A stretch of 23,348 bases of DNA from an uncultured Collinsella sp. (GCA_902489955.1 CABUBY010000013.1:1-23348); one strand, 5' to 3'. Positions 14,880 to 23,137 are shown, numbered from the stretch's first letter. Notes: generated from the sequence alone by a model not told the origin. A program made the numbers and translations.

Positions 14880-15458
14880 ATGCCTGAGTCTTCTGTTCGT
14901 CCCCGTCGCATTGTCGTTGGCGTGTCTGGCGCCAGCGGTGCGGCACTGGGCCTTGAATGCCTCAAATGCCTGCGCCAGGCCGGCGCTGAGTCGGCGCTTG
15001 TCGTCACGCGCGGGGGAGAGATCACCATCGAGCAGGAGCTCGGCATGACGCTCGACGAGTTTGCGTGCTATGCCGATGTGGTCTACGACAACAAGAACAT
15101 TGGCGCTGCCATCGCAAGCGGCACCTATCCGGTCGACGGCATGATCGTGGCTCCCTGCTCCATGAAGACGCTCGCCGGCATCGCGAGCGGCTACAGCGAA
15201 AACCTGTTGCTGCGTGCGGCCGATGTGCAGATGAAAGAGCAGCGCCGCCTGGTGCTTATGGTGCGCGAGACGCCCTTCAGTGCGATCCATGTCGACAACA
15301 TGGCACGCCTGGCGCGCGTGCCGGGTGTCATGCTCATGCCGCCCATGCTCACGTTTTACAACGGCCCCGCCACGCTCGATGAGGCGGTGCATCACATCGC
15401 CGCCAAGGCACTCGAGGCCGTCGGCGTGTCGTGCGCCAACTATAAGCGCTGGTCATAG
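14880..15458 (+). CDS. ubiX: UbiX-family flavin prenyltransferase (LpdB-like)
   Basis: 192-residue enzyme that joins a dimethylallyl group to FMN to form the prenylated FMN cofactor of UbiD-family decarboxylases. It shows the flavin-binding GVSGASGA (14-21), TRGGEITIEQELG, the MIVAPCSMKTLAGIASGYSENL segment in two parts, RAADVQMKEQRRLVLMVRE and a C-terminal MPPMLTFYNGP. Length is typical. AGGAG is five bases before ATG. Its place directly behind the decarboxylase suggests a dedicated cofactor supply. Bacterial UbiX generally uses dimethylallyl monophosphate, so a phosphatase step from the Idi product would be required. A terminator follows. Confidence 0.93.
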   Translation: MPESSVRPRRIVVGVSGASGAALGLECLKCLRQAGAESALVVTRGGEITIEQELGMTLDEFACYADVVYDNKNIGAAIASGTYPVDGMIVAPCSMKTLAGIASGYSENLLLRAADVQMKEQRRLVLMVRETPFSAIHVDNMARLARVPGVMLMPPMLTFYNGPATLDEAVHHIAAKALEAVGVSCANYKRWS

Positions 15459-15490
15459 GCATCTTTAGGGTAGGATACGAGTAGTGTTTG

Positions 15491-15522
15491 AGCCCGCTGC
15501 CCCTGTGGGCGGCGGGCTTTTC
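15491..15522 (+). terminator. Intrinsic terminator after ubiX
   Basis: AGCCCGCTGCC (15491-15501) pairs with GGCGGCGGGCT (15508-15518), one G-U pair, loop CCTGTG, followed by TTTTC. It separates the decarboxylase genes from the MerR gene. Confidence 0.75.
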
Positions 15523-15549
15523 GTGTCAAAGGGTGTGTCGGGAGGACCT

Positions 15550-16416
15550 ATGCAGACGGGTATGTATGCGATTAGCGAGATGGCGAGCTTGTTTAACGTT
15601 TCGCGCCAAACGCTCATCTACTACGACAAGATCGGTCTGTTTAAACCCGCCGTGGTTAACGAAAAAGGCTACCGTTTCTATTCGCCCACGCAGATCCCGC
15701 TCATGCGTCTGATCTGCATGCTGCGCGACTTGGGACTGGAACTCGATGAGATCGATCGCCTGACCTCGACGTTCGACATTGGAGAGATGACCGATCACCT
15801 GCGCTCGCGGGTGCAGGCGCTCGACGAGCAGATTGCCGGGCTCAAAGCCGAGCGCGCGAGCGTGCAGGAGCGGCTGAGTTTTTACGACGAGGCGGTCTAT
15901 TGGCGCGAGCGCGAGGGCAAACCGGAGCTCAAGCAATTCGAGCGCCGCTACGTGGTCTTTGAGGAGTTCCCGAGCGATATCGAGCGTGGCCGCTCGATGC
16001 TGCACCCCACGCTCATGCGGGCGATTCTGCGCATGCGTGCGCTCACGGGCACACGCCCTATGCGCGGTTGGGGCGCCATGCTGCGTTGCGAGGCGCTGCA
16101 TTCCGACGACCCCATCGCCGGTGCCGGTTCCTTTGCCGTGTTGCCGCGTGGTGCCGAGGAAATACTGCCGAGCGATCCTGCCGAGCTGGCGGAGATTGGC
16201 GTCGAGGTGCTGCCCGAGGGCACGTACCTGTGCATGAGTCGCTGGGGCATGCCGTACGAGCCCGAGGGTATCCGCGCCATCGTGGCCTGCATGGACAGGC
16301 ACGCGCTCCAGCCCATCGGCAATGCTTCCGATTTTTGCTACCTGGACACCACGAGCTACGACGAGTCTCACCAAGAGGACTTCTGCTGTATCCAAATCCC
16401 CGTCGCCCTCAAATAA
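15550..16416 (+). CDS. MerR-family regulator with effector-binding domain
   Basis: 288-residue regulator. The N-terminal winged helix (MYAISEMASLFNVSRQTLIYYD, GLFKPAVVNEKGYRFYS) covers about 5-45, followed by a dimerising helix near 80-115 (DEQIAGLKAERASVQERL). The C-terminal 150 or so residues resemble the GyrI-like effector domains of BmrR-type proteins. Such regulators usually activate promoters with 19-20 bp spacing, which fits the two matched promoter elements at 10516 and 11656. Control of the decarboxylase cluster is inferred from position and that match. GGAGG lies four bases before ATG 15550; an ATG four codons later is also possible. No self-operator was recognised. Confidence 0.85.
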   Translation: MQTGMYAISEMASLFNVSRQTLIYYDKIGLFKPAVVNEKGYRFYSPTQIPLMRLICMLRDLGLELDEIDRLTSTFDIGEMTDHLRSRVQALDEQIAGLKAERASVQERLSFYDEAVYWREREGKPELKQFERRYVVFEEFPSDIERGRSMLHPTLMRAILRMRALTGTRPMRGWGAMLRCEALHSDDPIAGAGSFAVLPRGAEEILPSDPAELAEIGVEVLPEGTYLCMSRWGMPYEPEGIRAIVACMDRHALQPIGNASDFCYLDTTSYDESHQEDFCCIQIPVALK

Positions 16417-16417
16417 C

Positions 16418-16480
16418 TTGCGGTGAAATAGTCCCTAAATAGCTCGAGTGGGCGTGCAAACAGGAACTATTCCACCGCAA
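16418..16480. repeat. Long inverted repeat after the MerR gene
   Basis: TTGCGGTGAAATAGTCCCT (16418-16436) faces AGGAACTATTCCACCGCAA (16462-16480) with two mismatches over 19 bp and a 25-nt loop. It begins two bases after the stop codon and has no U-tract. It may act as a terminator or belong to another dispersed repeat family. Confidence 0.65.
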
Positions 16481-16486
16481 CTTCGA

Positions 16487-16515
16487 TGCGACAAAGGAGC
16501 AGTCCCTTTATCGCA
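16487..16515. repeat. 29-bp REP-like repeat (copy 3)
   Basis: TGCGACAAAGG and CCTTTATCGCA face each other with one mismatch around AGCAGTC. Same length and outline as the copy at 2853-2881. It follows another inverted repeat by six bases. Confidence 0.7.
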
Positions 16516-16592
16516 TTCCGTGCGAGCTCCAGCGCCATCTGCGGGTATAAGGCTAACAAGTGTTTATTTGCGAGGCCTAAGGGGCGCCCCGT

Positions 16593-17459
16593 ATGGATAT
16601 CGATAACTTTGAATGGTGGTATAGCGAGGGCGAGGCTCCGGACGAGGAGTGGGACGAGCCCGCGCCGCGTGACGTGTCGAGCGACGAAGACGAGACCGGT
16701 AACGATGCCGTCGAGATGGACGCCGCCTCCGACCCCGTCGAGCCCCTGACCTTTGAACAGGCCTGGGCCCAGGCCGAGGCCGACGAGGCTAAGGCCGATG
16801 CCACGGCCACGCTCGATGAGCCGGCGGACATGTCCATTTCGCCGGCAAAGACCCCGCAACCGCGCCACACCATCGACCCCGGCAGTACGGCATCTTTCAG
16901 CATTCTCGACGTGCCCGCGCAAGGCGCCCAGGCGCCAGCGCCCACGCATCGCCCCGACCTGGCTCGTGAGGAAGACGCGGGCCGCCGTTCTCCGCTCGGC
17001 CCCATCCTCATCGCCTTCATGGCCGGCGTTATCGCCTGCTCGGCAATCGGCAGCATCTGGGGTCATGTCGAGCGGCAGCGCCAAGACGCCGCCAAGGTCG
17101 AGATGTCCGTCGAGCAATCGCTCAGCCGCACGCGCTCGGTGCATGTGTCGGTCGAGGTTAAGGACGGCGCGACGTGGGATACCGCGCGCGGCGACAGCCA
17201 AATGCTCGTCCATATCGTGGGCCGCACGCTCAGGGGACAAGCAATCGACGAGTACCAATACGTTAATTCCGAAGGTGACGGTATCGAGCTCAAGCCCGGC
17301 GACTACGAGCTCACGGTCGATGAGCCGCCCGTCGCCACCGACGGCACGCGTTACCGCGCCTCAAAGCGCATGGTCCCGGTGAGTTTTAATTCGCAAGCAC
17401 CCGATACGGTCGATAGCGCGCCGCAGGGTGGGTTTGACCTTTATGCTATTGCTCAATAA
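16593..17459 (+). CDS. Unknown single-pass membrane protein, acidic N terminus
   Basis: 288-residue protein that I do not recognise. Residues 1-130 are acidic and low in complexity (EGEAPDEEWDEPAP, SSDEDETGND), then proline-rich. RR at 131-132 precedes one membrane segment at about 134-157 (GPILIAFMAGVIACSAIGSIWG), giving a cytoplasmic N terminus and an outside C terminus. The outside part begins with a short helical stretch and continues as a probable beta-sandwich (MLVHIVGRTL, GIELKPGDYELTVDEPP), like extracellular carrier or regulatory-like domains. AAGGGG is eight bases before ATG. It stands alone between a repeat region and the epimerase-like gene, and nothing suggests a partner. Confidence 0.75.
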   Translation: MDIDNFEWWYSEGEAPDEEWDEPAPRDVSSDEDETGNDAVEMDAASDPVEPLTFEQAWAQAEADEAKADATATLDEPADMSISPAKTPQPRHTIDPGSTASFSILDVPAQGAQAPAPTHRPDLAREEDAGRRSPLGPILIAFMAGVIACSAIGSIWGHVERQRQDAAKVEMSVEQSLSRTRSVHVSVEVKDGATWDTARGDSQMLVHIVGRTLRGQAIDEYQYVNSEGDGIELKPGDYELTVDEPPVATDGTRYRASKRMVPVSFNSQAPDTVDSAPQGGFDLYAIAQ

Positions 17460-17538
17460 CTGCGCCTGCCGCTCAGCCCTGCTGCCAAGAGTGGGACAAT
17501 AACCCTCGACACCGTTGTTTACCATTGGAGGAAGTAGT

Positions 17539-18432
17539 ATGTCCACCGTCACTACCATCAAGCGCGGCGGCCTCACCGCGGCCATCGATTCCATGGGCGC
17601 CCAGCTCACGAGCCTTGCCCTCAACGGCAACGAGTATCTGTGGCAGGGCGACCCGGCCTTTTGGGGCAAGCACGCGCCTATCCTGTTCCCCATTGTGGGA
17701 TCGCTGCGCAACAACACGGCGACGTCTGCGGCCGGCACCTGCGAGATGGCGCGCCACGGCATCGCGCGTATCGTGGAGCACAAGATCGTCGAGGTGTCGG
17801 AGGACGGTTCGTCCGTTACCTATGAGCTCACCGACACGTCCGAGTCTCTCAAGGCGTTTCCGTTCCACTTTAAGCTCAACATGACCTATGCCCTGACCGG
17901 CGACGCCACCCTTACGCAGACCTTTGCCGTCACCAACACCGGCGACGTGGACCTGCCGTTCTCGGTGGGCGGCCACCCCGCATTTAACGTGCCCGCCCCC
18001 GGCGCCGAGGACGAGGCGTTCGAGGATTACGAGCTGGCGTTTACCGAGGCTTGGACTAACGAGGCCCCCGTCATCACGCCCGATGGCCTTATGACGTTCG
18101 AGGGTAGCTACAAGGCTCCCGATAACTCGGACGTGCTGCCCATCACGCACCGCAGCTTCGATAACGACGCCATCATGTTCACCGATACCCCGGGCTCCAC
18201 GCTCACGCTGCGCGGCCGCAAGTCGGGCCACGGCGTCAAGATCGACTTTGAGGGCTTTAAGTACATCGGCGTGTGGTCTGCCGCCAACGACGCTCCGTTT
18301 GTGGCGCTCGAGCCTTGGACCGGTCACACCACCATGTCCACCGAGGACGACGTCTTTGAGCATAAGGTCAACACCATCACCTTGGCCCCCGGCGCTACCG
18401 ACAAGCGTACCTTCGAGGTTACGCTGCTTTAG
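17539..18432 (+). CDS. Aldose 1-epimerase family protein (LacX-like)
   Basis: 297-residue cytosolic protein of the GalM superfamily, which interconverts sugar anomers. It resembles the LacX/YeaD-like branch: GAQLTSLALNGNEYLWQGDPAFWGK (split across 20-44), APILFPIVGSLRNN (46-59), H73 in ARHGIAR, H146 in GGHPAFNVP, and the C-terminal VALEPWTG carrying the likely catalytic glutamate. The start ATG 17539 has GGAGGAAG five bases upstream. It is monocistronic and ends at hairpins. The sugar substrate is not determined by the sequence, and it is not adjacent to a sugar pathway. Confidence 0.87.
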   Translation: MSTVTTIKRGGLTAAIDSMGAQLTSLALNGNEYLWQGDPAFWGKHAPILFPIVGSLRNNTATSAAGTCEMARHGIARIVEHKIVEVSEDGSSVTYELTDTSESLKAFPFHFKLNMTYALTGDATLTQTFAVTNTGDVDLPFSVGGHPAFNVPAPGAEDEAFEDYELAFTEAWTNEAPVITPDGLMTFEGSYKAPDNSDVLPITHRSFDNDAIMFTDTPGSTLTLRGRKSGHGVKIDFEGFKYIGVWSAANDAPFVALEPWTGHTTMSTEDDVFEHKVNTITLAPGATDKRTFEVTLL

Positions 18433-18438
18433 GTGTTC

Positions 18439-18458
18439 CGCCGTTCTGACGAACGGCG
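18439..18458. repeat. Short perfect hairpin after the epimerase gene
   Basis: CGCCGTTC and GAACGGCG pair perfectly around TGAC, seven bases after the stop codon. No U-tract follows. It may protect the transcript 3' end. Confidence 0.5.
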
Positions 18459-18503
18459 AACCGGTCGACGCTGCGCGCCACCCAGAGCGACAATTTGTCA
18501 TTC

Positions 18504-18545
18504 AAAAGGCACGGCATGACCAGAAGGTCTATGCCGTGCCTTTTT
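18504..18545 (+). terminator. Strong intrinsic terminator
   Basis: AAAAGGCACGGCAT pairs with ATGCCGTGCCTTTT, continuing into GACC-AGAA-GGTC with a single bulged T. The run of T ends at 18545. It ends the epimerase transcript. Confidence 0.9.
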
Positions 18546-18711
18546 CATGCCACTTGTTTGCTCTGGACGTCGCTCGCCGGCATTGCCAAAACATCGGCGT
18601 CCCCAATGACTACCGCGTGTCTATTAATTTTTCGAGCTTGTGCTGCGCTGCTGGTCGCTGGCGTATATCCTGTTAAGTCGTCAGCATACGATTCAACAGG
18701 GAAGGCAGATT
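18546..18711 (+). promoter_or_regulatory. Leader of the ABC transporter operon
   Basis: The gap carries a fragment, GCCAAAACATCGGCG then TCCCCAATGACTACC (18585-18615), that matches the repeat cluster at 1399-1567. A possible -10, TATATC, lies near 18665 with no good -35. GGGAAGG just upstream of ATG 18712 serves as ribosome binding site. Confidence 0.4.
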
Positions 18712-19638
18712 ATGCATTCTCCCCAACAGTGCGATGCGCAGCGCCAGCCGGTATGCAGCCGTCGCATCTTTTTGGGTAGCGCTCTCGCTGCGAGCGCTTC
18801 CGTCGTCGCCGGCGCGCTTGCCGGCTGTCAGCGCCCGTCAACGCTCAAGGTGGTTCGGCCCACGACGGGCGGCGGTCGCGACGACCTGTCCGATTCCGTG
18901 ATCGGCAAGGATAAGATCCGCATTGGCATGGAGGCGGCCTACGCCCCGTACAACTGGCAGGTCTCCGAGGCCAGCGAGTACACCATCCCCATCGACAACG
19001 TGCAGGGCGCCTATGCCGACGGTTACGACGTGCAGATCGCCAAGATCGTCTGCAAGGCCCTCGGTGGCGAGCCCGTTGCCGTCAAGCAGAGCTTCTCGGG
19101 CCTTATCGATTCGCTCAACAACGGCCAGATCGACCTCATCATCGCCGGCATGAGCGCCACGCCCGAGCGCGAGGAGTCCGTCGGCTTCTCCGACCCGTAC
19201 TTTATCGGCTACTTTGGCCTGTTCGTAAAAGAGGGTTCGCCCTACCAAAACGCGACCAAGCTCAGCGACTTTAGCGGCGCTACGGTGCTCGGCCAAAAGG
19301 ACACCATGCTCGATACCGTCATCGACGAAATCCCGGGCGTTGTGCACAAAAACCCGGTCGATTCGGTTCCCACGGTATTTTCGAACCTGCTGCAGGGCAC
19401 GTGCGATGCCGTGACCTACAACACCGAGAACGAGAAGGGCTATATGGCCCAAAACCCGGGCATCGTGCCGATTCAATTTGCCGAGGGCGAGGGCTTTAAG
19501 CAGGAGGTCACGGCAAACGTCGGCTGCCGCAAGGGCTCGGACAAGCTGCTTAAGCTCATCGATAAGACGCTCAAGGGTATCAGCCAGGAGGAGCGCGACC
19601 AGATGTGGGACGCGTGCCTCGATCGTCAGCCGGCATAG
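18712..19638 (+). CDS. Polar amino acid ABC transporter substrate-binding lipoprotein
   Basis: 308-residue extracytoplasmic binding protein of the SBP_bac_3 type. The N terminus is a twin-arginine signal (S16-R-R-I-F-L21, then a hydrophobic run), with the lipobox LAGC placing the lipid on C39. This suggests export by Tat and attachment to the membrane outside. The mature part has RIGMEAAYAPYNW, DGYDVQIAKIVCKALG, NNGQIDLIIAGMSATPEREESVGFSDPY (in segments) and GTCDAVTYNTENEKGYM, all typical of polar or basic amino acid binders. Substrate is not resolved. The permease and ATPase genes follow closely, so the three work as one importer. Confidence 0.9.
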   Translation: MHSPQQCDAQRQPVCSRRIFLGSALAASASVVAGALAGCQRPSTLKVVRPTTGGGRDDLSDSVIGKDKIRIGMEAAYAPYNWQVSEASEYTIPIDNVQGAYADGYDVQIAKIVCKALGGEPVAVKQSFSGLIDSLNNGQIDLIIAGMSATPEREESVGFSDPYFIGYFGLFVKEGSPYQNATKLSDFSGATVLGQKDTMLDTVIDEIPGVVHKNPVDSVPTVFSNLLQGTCDAVTYNTENEKGYMAQNPGIVPIQFAEGEGFKQEVTANVGCRKGSDKLLKLIDKTLKGISQEERDQMWDACLDRQPA

Positions 19639-19647
19639 GAAGGCAGC

Positions 19648-20796
19648 ATGAAAGCCATCAATCGTCTGGCCTCCTTTATCAAGGCCGACCATCGCTATGT
19701 ATATCTGGGCACGAGCGTTATCGCGGCGCTCGGTCTGGCGTTTAGCCAGCGCAACCCCACGCCGTTGAGCTTCTTGGCGCCTACGGGCGTCTTCCAGGAT
19801 TGCCTCTGGGCAATCCTTTGGGCCTGGCTCGTCGCGTCGGCGGCAGCGCTCGTCACCAAGCTCATGCACTGGAACGACTATCGCGAGAAATCTCCGTTTG
19901 CTTCCGACCGCTTCCGTCACGGCGCGCGCCTGAGCAGCTATGTCGTCGTTGCCATTGCGGCGATCTTCTTTATCGACCGCTGCGTCATGTCGTTTATCGA
20001 CCTGGTGCAGGTGAGTATTGTCTCGGACTCCAACCCCAGCGACTTTTTGTCGAGCCTGGTCTACATGACCTACAAGAGCGGGGACTTCTTCATTCGCGGT
20101 ATCGAGATCACCATCGCGCTTGCGACCTTCGGCACTGTCATCGCATTCTTCCTGGCACTGCTCTTTGTGTTCCTGCGTATTCAGACCTTCGACCGCGTGG
20201 ATAACGACCTGGTGCGCTTCTTTAAGAGTATCGGCCGCGGCTTTGCGACCGTCTACTCCACCATCGTGCGCGGCACGCCCATGATGGTCCAGGGTCTGCT
20301 CATCTATTACGCGGGCTTCACCGTTTTGCGCGGCATGGGCTTCGAGACCGCTCAGGCCAACCAGATTTGGAGCACCTTCACCGCCGGCCTCGTTACCATC
20401 TCGCTCAACTCCACCGCCTACATGATGGAGGTCCTGCGCGGCGGCATCGAGTCCATCGATCCCGGCCAGGCCGAGGCAGCACGCTCGCTGGGCCTGTCGC
20501 AGTGGCAAGCCATGCGCAAAGTCGTGTTCCCCCAGGGCATTAAAAACGCGATCCCGGCGCTCACCAACGAGCTCATCATCAACATCAAGGACTCGTCGGT
20601 GCTCTCGGTTATCGGCGTGTTCGACCTCATGTACGCCACCACCACCGTCGCCGGCGTGTACTACCGCCAGATGGAGGTCTACTGCGTGGCGCTCGTGGTC
20701 TACCTGATCCTGACGCTCGTGGCGAGCCGCCTGCTCGAGGCCTTTGGCAAAAAGCTCGGCGCCGAGGCTCCGGTCACGCTGCCCAGCTCCAACTAG
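19648..20796 (+). CDS. Amino acid ABC transporter permease with N-terminal extension
   Basis: 382-residue membrane protein. Residues from about 148 form a HisM-type permease core, with the EAA loop EAARSLGLSQWQAMRKV starting near 276 that docks the ATPase. The first 145 residues are an extra part with hydrophobic segments at about 16-33, 50-70 and 96-116. They are not present in the usual 220-residue permeases of the family. Only one permease gene is present, so it probably works as a homodimer. AGGAAGG precedes the ATG and the gene starts nine bases after the binding-protein stop. Confidence 0.88.
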   Translation: MKAINRLASFIKADHRYVYLGTSVIAALGLAFSQRNPTPLSFLAPTGVFQDCLWAILWAWLVASAAALVTKLMHWNDYREKSPFASDRFRHGARLSSYVVVAIAAIFFIDRCVMSFIDLVQVSIVSDSNPSDFLSSLVYMTYKSGDFFIRGIEITIALATFGTVIAFFLALLFVFLRIQTFDRVDNDLVRFFKSIGRGFATVYSTIVRGTPMMVQGLLIYYAGFTVLRGMGFETAQANQIWSTFTAGLVTISLNSTAYMMEVLRGGIESIDPGQAEAARSLGLSQWQAMRKVVFPQGIKNAIPALTNELIINIKDSSVLSVIGVFDLMYATTTVAGVYYRQMEVYCVALVVYLILTLVASRLLEAFGKKLGAEAPVTLPSSN

Positions 20797-20818
20797 GCTT
20801 AGGACGAGGAGAATCATC

Positions 20819-21604
20819 ATGGCAGATACCGTCATTACCGGCGTTGCGGCCGCCGCACAGACCAATGAGCCGCTCATCCGCGTCGAGGGCCTGCGCAAGA
20901 GCTTCGGCTCGCTCGAGGTACTCAAGGGCATCGACCTGTCCGTTAACCCCGGCGAGGTCGTCACCATTATCGGAGCCTCGGGTTCGGGTAAGTCGACCTT
21001 CCTGCGCTGCCTCAACCTGCTCGAGACCCCGGACGCGGGCCACATCTGGTTCCACGGCCAGGACCTCACGGCCGAGCGCTGCAACATCAACAAGCTGCGT
21101 GAGGACATCGGCATGGTGTTCCAGGGCTTTAACCTGTTCAACAACATGGACGTGCTCGACAACTGCACGCTCGCGCCCGTCACGCTCAAAAAGATGAGCA
21201 AGGCCGAGGCCGAGAAGGTCGCGATGGAGCATCTGACGAGCGTGGGGCTCGAGAAGTTCGCGCACGCCGCCGTGGGTCGCCTGTCCGGTGGTCAAAAACA
21301 GCGCGTGGCCATCGCTCGTGCCCTATGTATGAATCCGCAGATCATGCTGTTCGACGAGCCGACCTCCGCACTCGACCCCGAGATCGTGGGAGAGGTGCTC
21401 GAGGTCATGCGCAAACTTGCTGCCGACGGCATGACCATGGTCGTCGTCACGCACGAGATGGCCTTTGCCCGCACCGTGTCCGACCGCGTGGTCTTTATGG
21501 ACAAGGGCGTGGTGCTCGAGGACGCGGCACCGGCCGAACTCTTCGGCAACCCCAAACACCAGCGCACCCGCGAGTTCCTCTCTCGCTATCTCGAGGACAA
21601 GTAA
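20819..21604 (+). CDS. Amino acid ABC transporter ATPase (GlnQ/HisP type)
   Basis: 261-residue cytosolic ATPase that powers the importer. Walker A is GASGSGKST (52-60), the Q-loop is Q102, the signature is LSGGQ (155-159), Walker B ends at D179-E180 in LFDEPTSALDPE, and the H-loop is H212 in THEMAF. All catalytic residues are kept. The first 17 residues are an extra head compared with GlnQ. The ATG at 20819 is preferred over an in-frame start 75 bp upstream because that overlaps the permease gene and GAGGAGA lies seven bases before the chosen ATG. Confidence 0.93.
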   Translation: MADTVITGVAAAAQTNEPLIRVEGLRKSFGSLEVLKGIDLSVNPGEVVTIIGASGSGKSTFLRCLNLLETPDAGHIWFHGQDLTAERCNINKLREDIGMVFQGFNLFNNMDVLDNCTLAPVTLKKMSKAEAEKVAMEHLTSVGLEKFAHAAVGRLSGGQKQRVAIARALCMNPQIMLFDEPTSALDPEIVGEVLEVMRKLAADGMTMVVVTHEMAFARTVSDRVVFMDKGVVLEDAAPAELFGNPKHQRTREFLSRYLEDK

Positions 21605-21627
21605 CCGACCGCAAACACGTGAACGAC

Positions 21628-21656
21628 AGGGCCGCTCCGGTGGGGCGGCCCTCGTT
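21628..21656 (+). terminator. GC-rich stem-loop after the ABC operon
   Basis: AGGGCCGCTCC (21628-21638) pairs with GGGGCGGCCCT (21642-21652) with one G-U pair, loop GGT, then CGTTGT. The U-tract is weak, so termination may be partial and the peptidase gene may be read through. Confidence 0.55.
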
Positions 21657-21676
21657 GTCACAATCGAAAGGATGTC

Positions 21677-23104
21677 ATGGCCGAGGTTTGGCGCTTTTTT
21701 GCGCATGAGGACGATTTTGCCGATTTGGATGAGGCTGGTGCGTGCGAGCGCTTGGGCCGCGTCCTGTCGTTTCCGACGATTTCGAGCATGGATGCCGAGG
21801 CGGTGGACTGGCAGCCGTTTTCCGATTTGCGTGCCTATATGCAGCAGGCCTGGCCGCGCGTGTTCGCGGCGGGCGAGGTTGAGCTTATCGACCATTCGCT
21901 GTTGGTGACGCTTGCCGGCTCCGACCCCGCGCTCAATCCCGTCATGCTCATGGGTCACATGGACGTGGTCCCCGTGGTGCCGGGTACCGAGGACGACTGG
22001 ACGTACGCCCCCTTTAGCGGACATGTGGACGATACCTACATTTGGGGCCGCGGCGCCATCGACATGAAAGACCAGGTCGCAGGTATTCTCGAGGCGGTTG
22101 AGTATGCGCTGGCCCACGGCTGGGAGCACAAGCGTACCCTGCTGCTGGCTTTTGGCCAGGACGAAGAAACCACGCAGTTCGGCGCGGGTGCCATTGGCCG
22201 CGTGCTCGAGGAGCGCGGCGTTGAGCTTGAGTACCTGATTGACGAGGGCGACTACCGCATCGTTCCGGCTGCCGAGTACGGCGCGGGCGAGGGCTGGCTT
22301 ATGCATGCCGATCTCGCGGAGAAGGGCTACGCCGATATCGTGTTGAGGACGCGTAGCGAGGGCGGGCATTCTTCCAACCCTTACGGTGGCACGTCGCTCG
22401 AAGTGCTCAGCCGCGCTATTGCCGCGATTTGCGATATCGAGTGGCCGGCGCGTGTGACCGATCTGCTTGCCGCGCAGCTCGTCGAGCTGGGGCTTTATAC
22501 CGCAGACGAGATTGCTGCCAGCAAGGATGCCATCGTGCGCGACTGCCTTGCCAGCAAAAAGCTGTACCCGCTTGTGACCACCACCTGTGCGCCCACGCAA
22601 ATCGAGGGCGGCAGTACCGGTGCCAACGTAATGCCGCAAGATATGTGGGTCAATATCAACTTCCGCATGCTCGAGGGTACGAGCGTGGCCGATGTCGTGG
22701 CCTGCTGCCGCGAGGCCGTTGCCACCGCTGGGCTCGCCGGCCGAGTCGAGGTCGAGCTGGGCCCCGGCAGCTCCGAGCCCTCGCCGTCCCCGCGCGTGGG
22801 CGGTCCGGGGCTCGAGGCCGTCCGCGCCATCGCCGCCCGCTATTTCCGTGATCCCAAGCCGACGGAGGAAAACGGATCGTCTGCGGTGGGCCAAGAGCCG
22901 ATGAGCATCGTGCCCTCGACCGTGATTGGTGCAACCGATGCCGCCAACTACCAGCGCATTTGCCACGAGTGCATCCGCTTCTCCGCCTTTGTGGTCGACG
23001 ATGACGAATGCGACCGCGGCGTCCACGGCACCAACGAGCGCATCACCCGTCGCGCCTACCTCCAAGGCATCCGCTTCCTCATCGCCCTGCTCCACACGCT
23101 CTAG
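21677..23104 (+). CDS. M20-family metallopeptidase
   Basis: 475-residue cytosolic hydrolase of the M20 (CPS1-like) family, expected to cleave dipeptides or N-acyl amino acids with two zinc ions. Visible ligands are H94 and D96 in GHMDVV, D129 in GRGAIDMKD, and the E163-E164 pair after GQD with one as general base. A late histidine lies in HGTNERI near the C terminus. A lid domain with GGHSSNPYGGTS lies in the middle, as usual. AAAGGA is six bases before the ATG. It lies 72 bp behind the ABC transporter, so imported small peptides or amino acid derivatives may be its substrates. The exact substrate is unknown. Confidence 0.88.
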   Translation: MAEVWRFFAHEDDFADLDEAGACERLGRVLSFPTISSMDAEAVDWQPFSDLRAYMQQAWPRVFAAGEVELIDHSLLVTLAGSDPALNPVMLMGHMDVVPVVPGTEDDWTYAPFSGHVDDTYIWGRGAIDMKDQVAGILEAVEYALAHGWEHKRTLLLAFGQDEETTQFGAGAIGRVLEERGVELEYLIDEGDYRIVPAAEYGAGEGWLMHADLAEKGYADIVLRTRSEGGHSSNPYGGTSLEVLSRAIAAICDIEWPARVTDLLAAQLVELGLYTADEIAASKDAIVRDCLASKKLYPLVTTTCAPTQIEGGSTGANVMPQDMWVNINFRMLEGTSVADVVACCREAVATAGLAGRVEVELGPGSSEPSPSPRVGGPGLEAVRAIAARYFRDPKPTEENGSSAVGQEPMSIVPSTVIGATDAANYQRICHECIRFSAFVVDDDECDRGVHGTNERITRRAYLQGIRFLIALLHTL

Positions 23105-23106
23105 CA

Positions 23107-23122
23107 TGCGACAAAGGGACTG
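23107..23122. repeat. Half copy of the REP-like repeat after the peptidase gene
   Basis: TGCGACAAAGGGACTG matches one arm and the centre of the 29-bp family. The second arm is missing. A small hairpin CCGAT-TTC-ATCGG follows at 23125-23137. Confidence 0.5.
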
Positions 23123-23137
23123 AGCCGATTTCATCGG

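Noticed and set aside
18838..21201. 787-residue minus-strand ORF
   Set aside because: It lies opposite the binding-protein, permease and ATPase genes, all with clear family motifs. Its own sequence is low-complexity and charged, as expected of a mirror frame in high-GC DNA.
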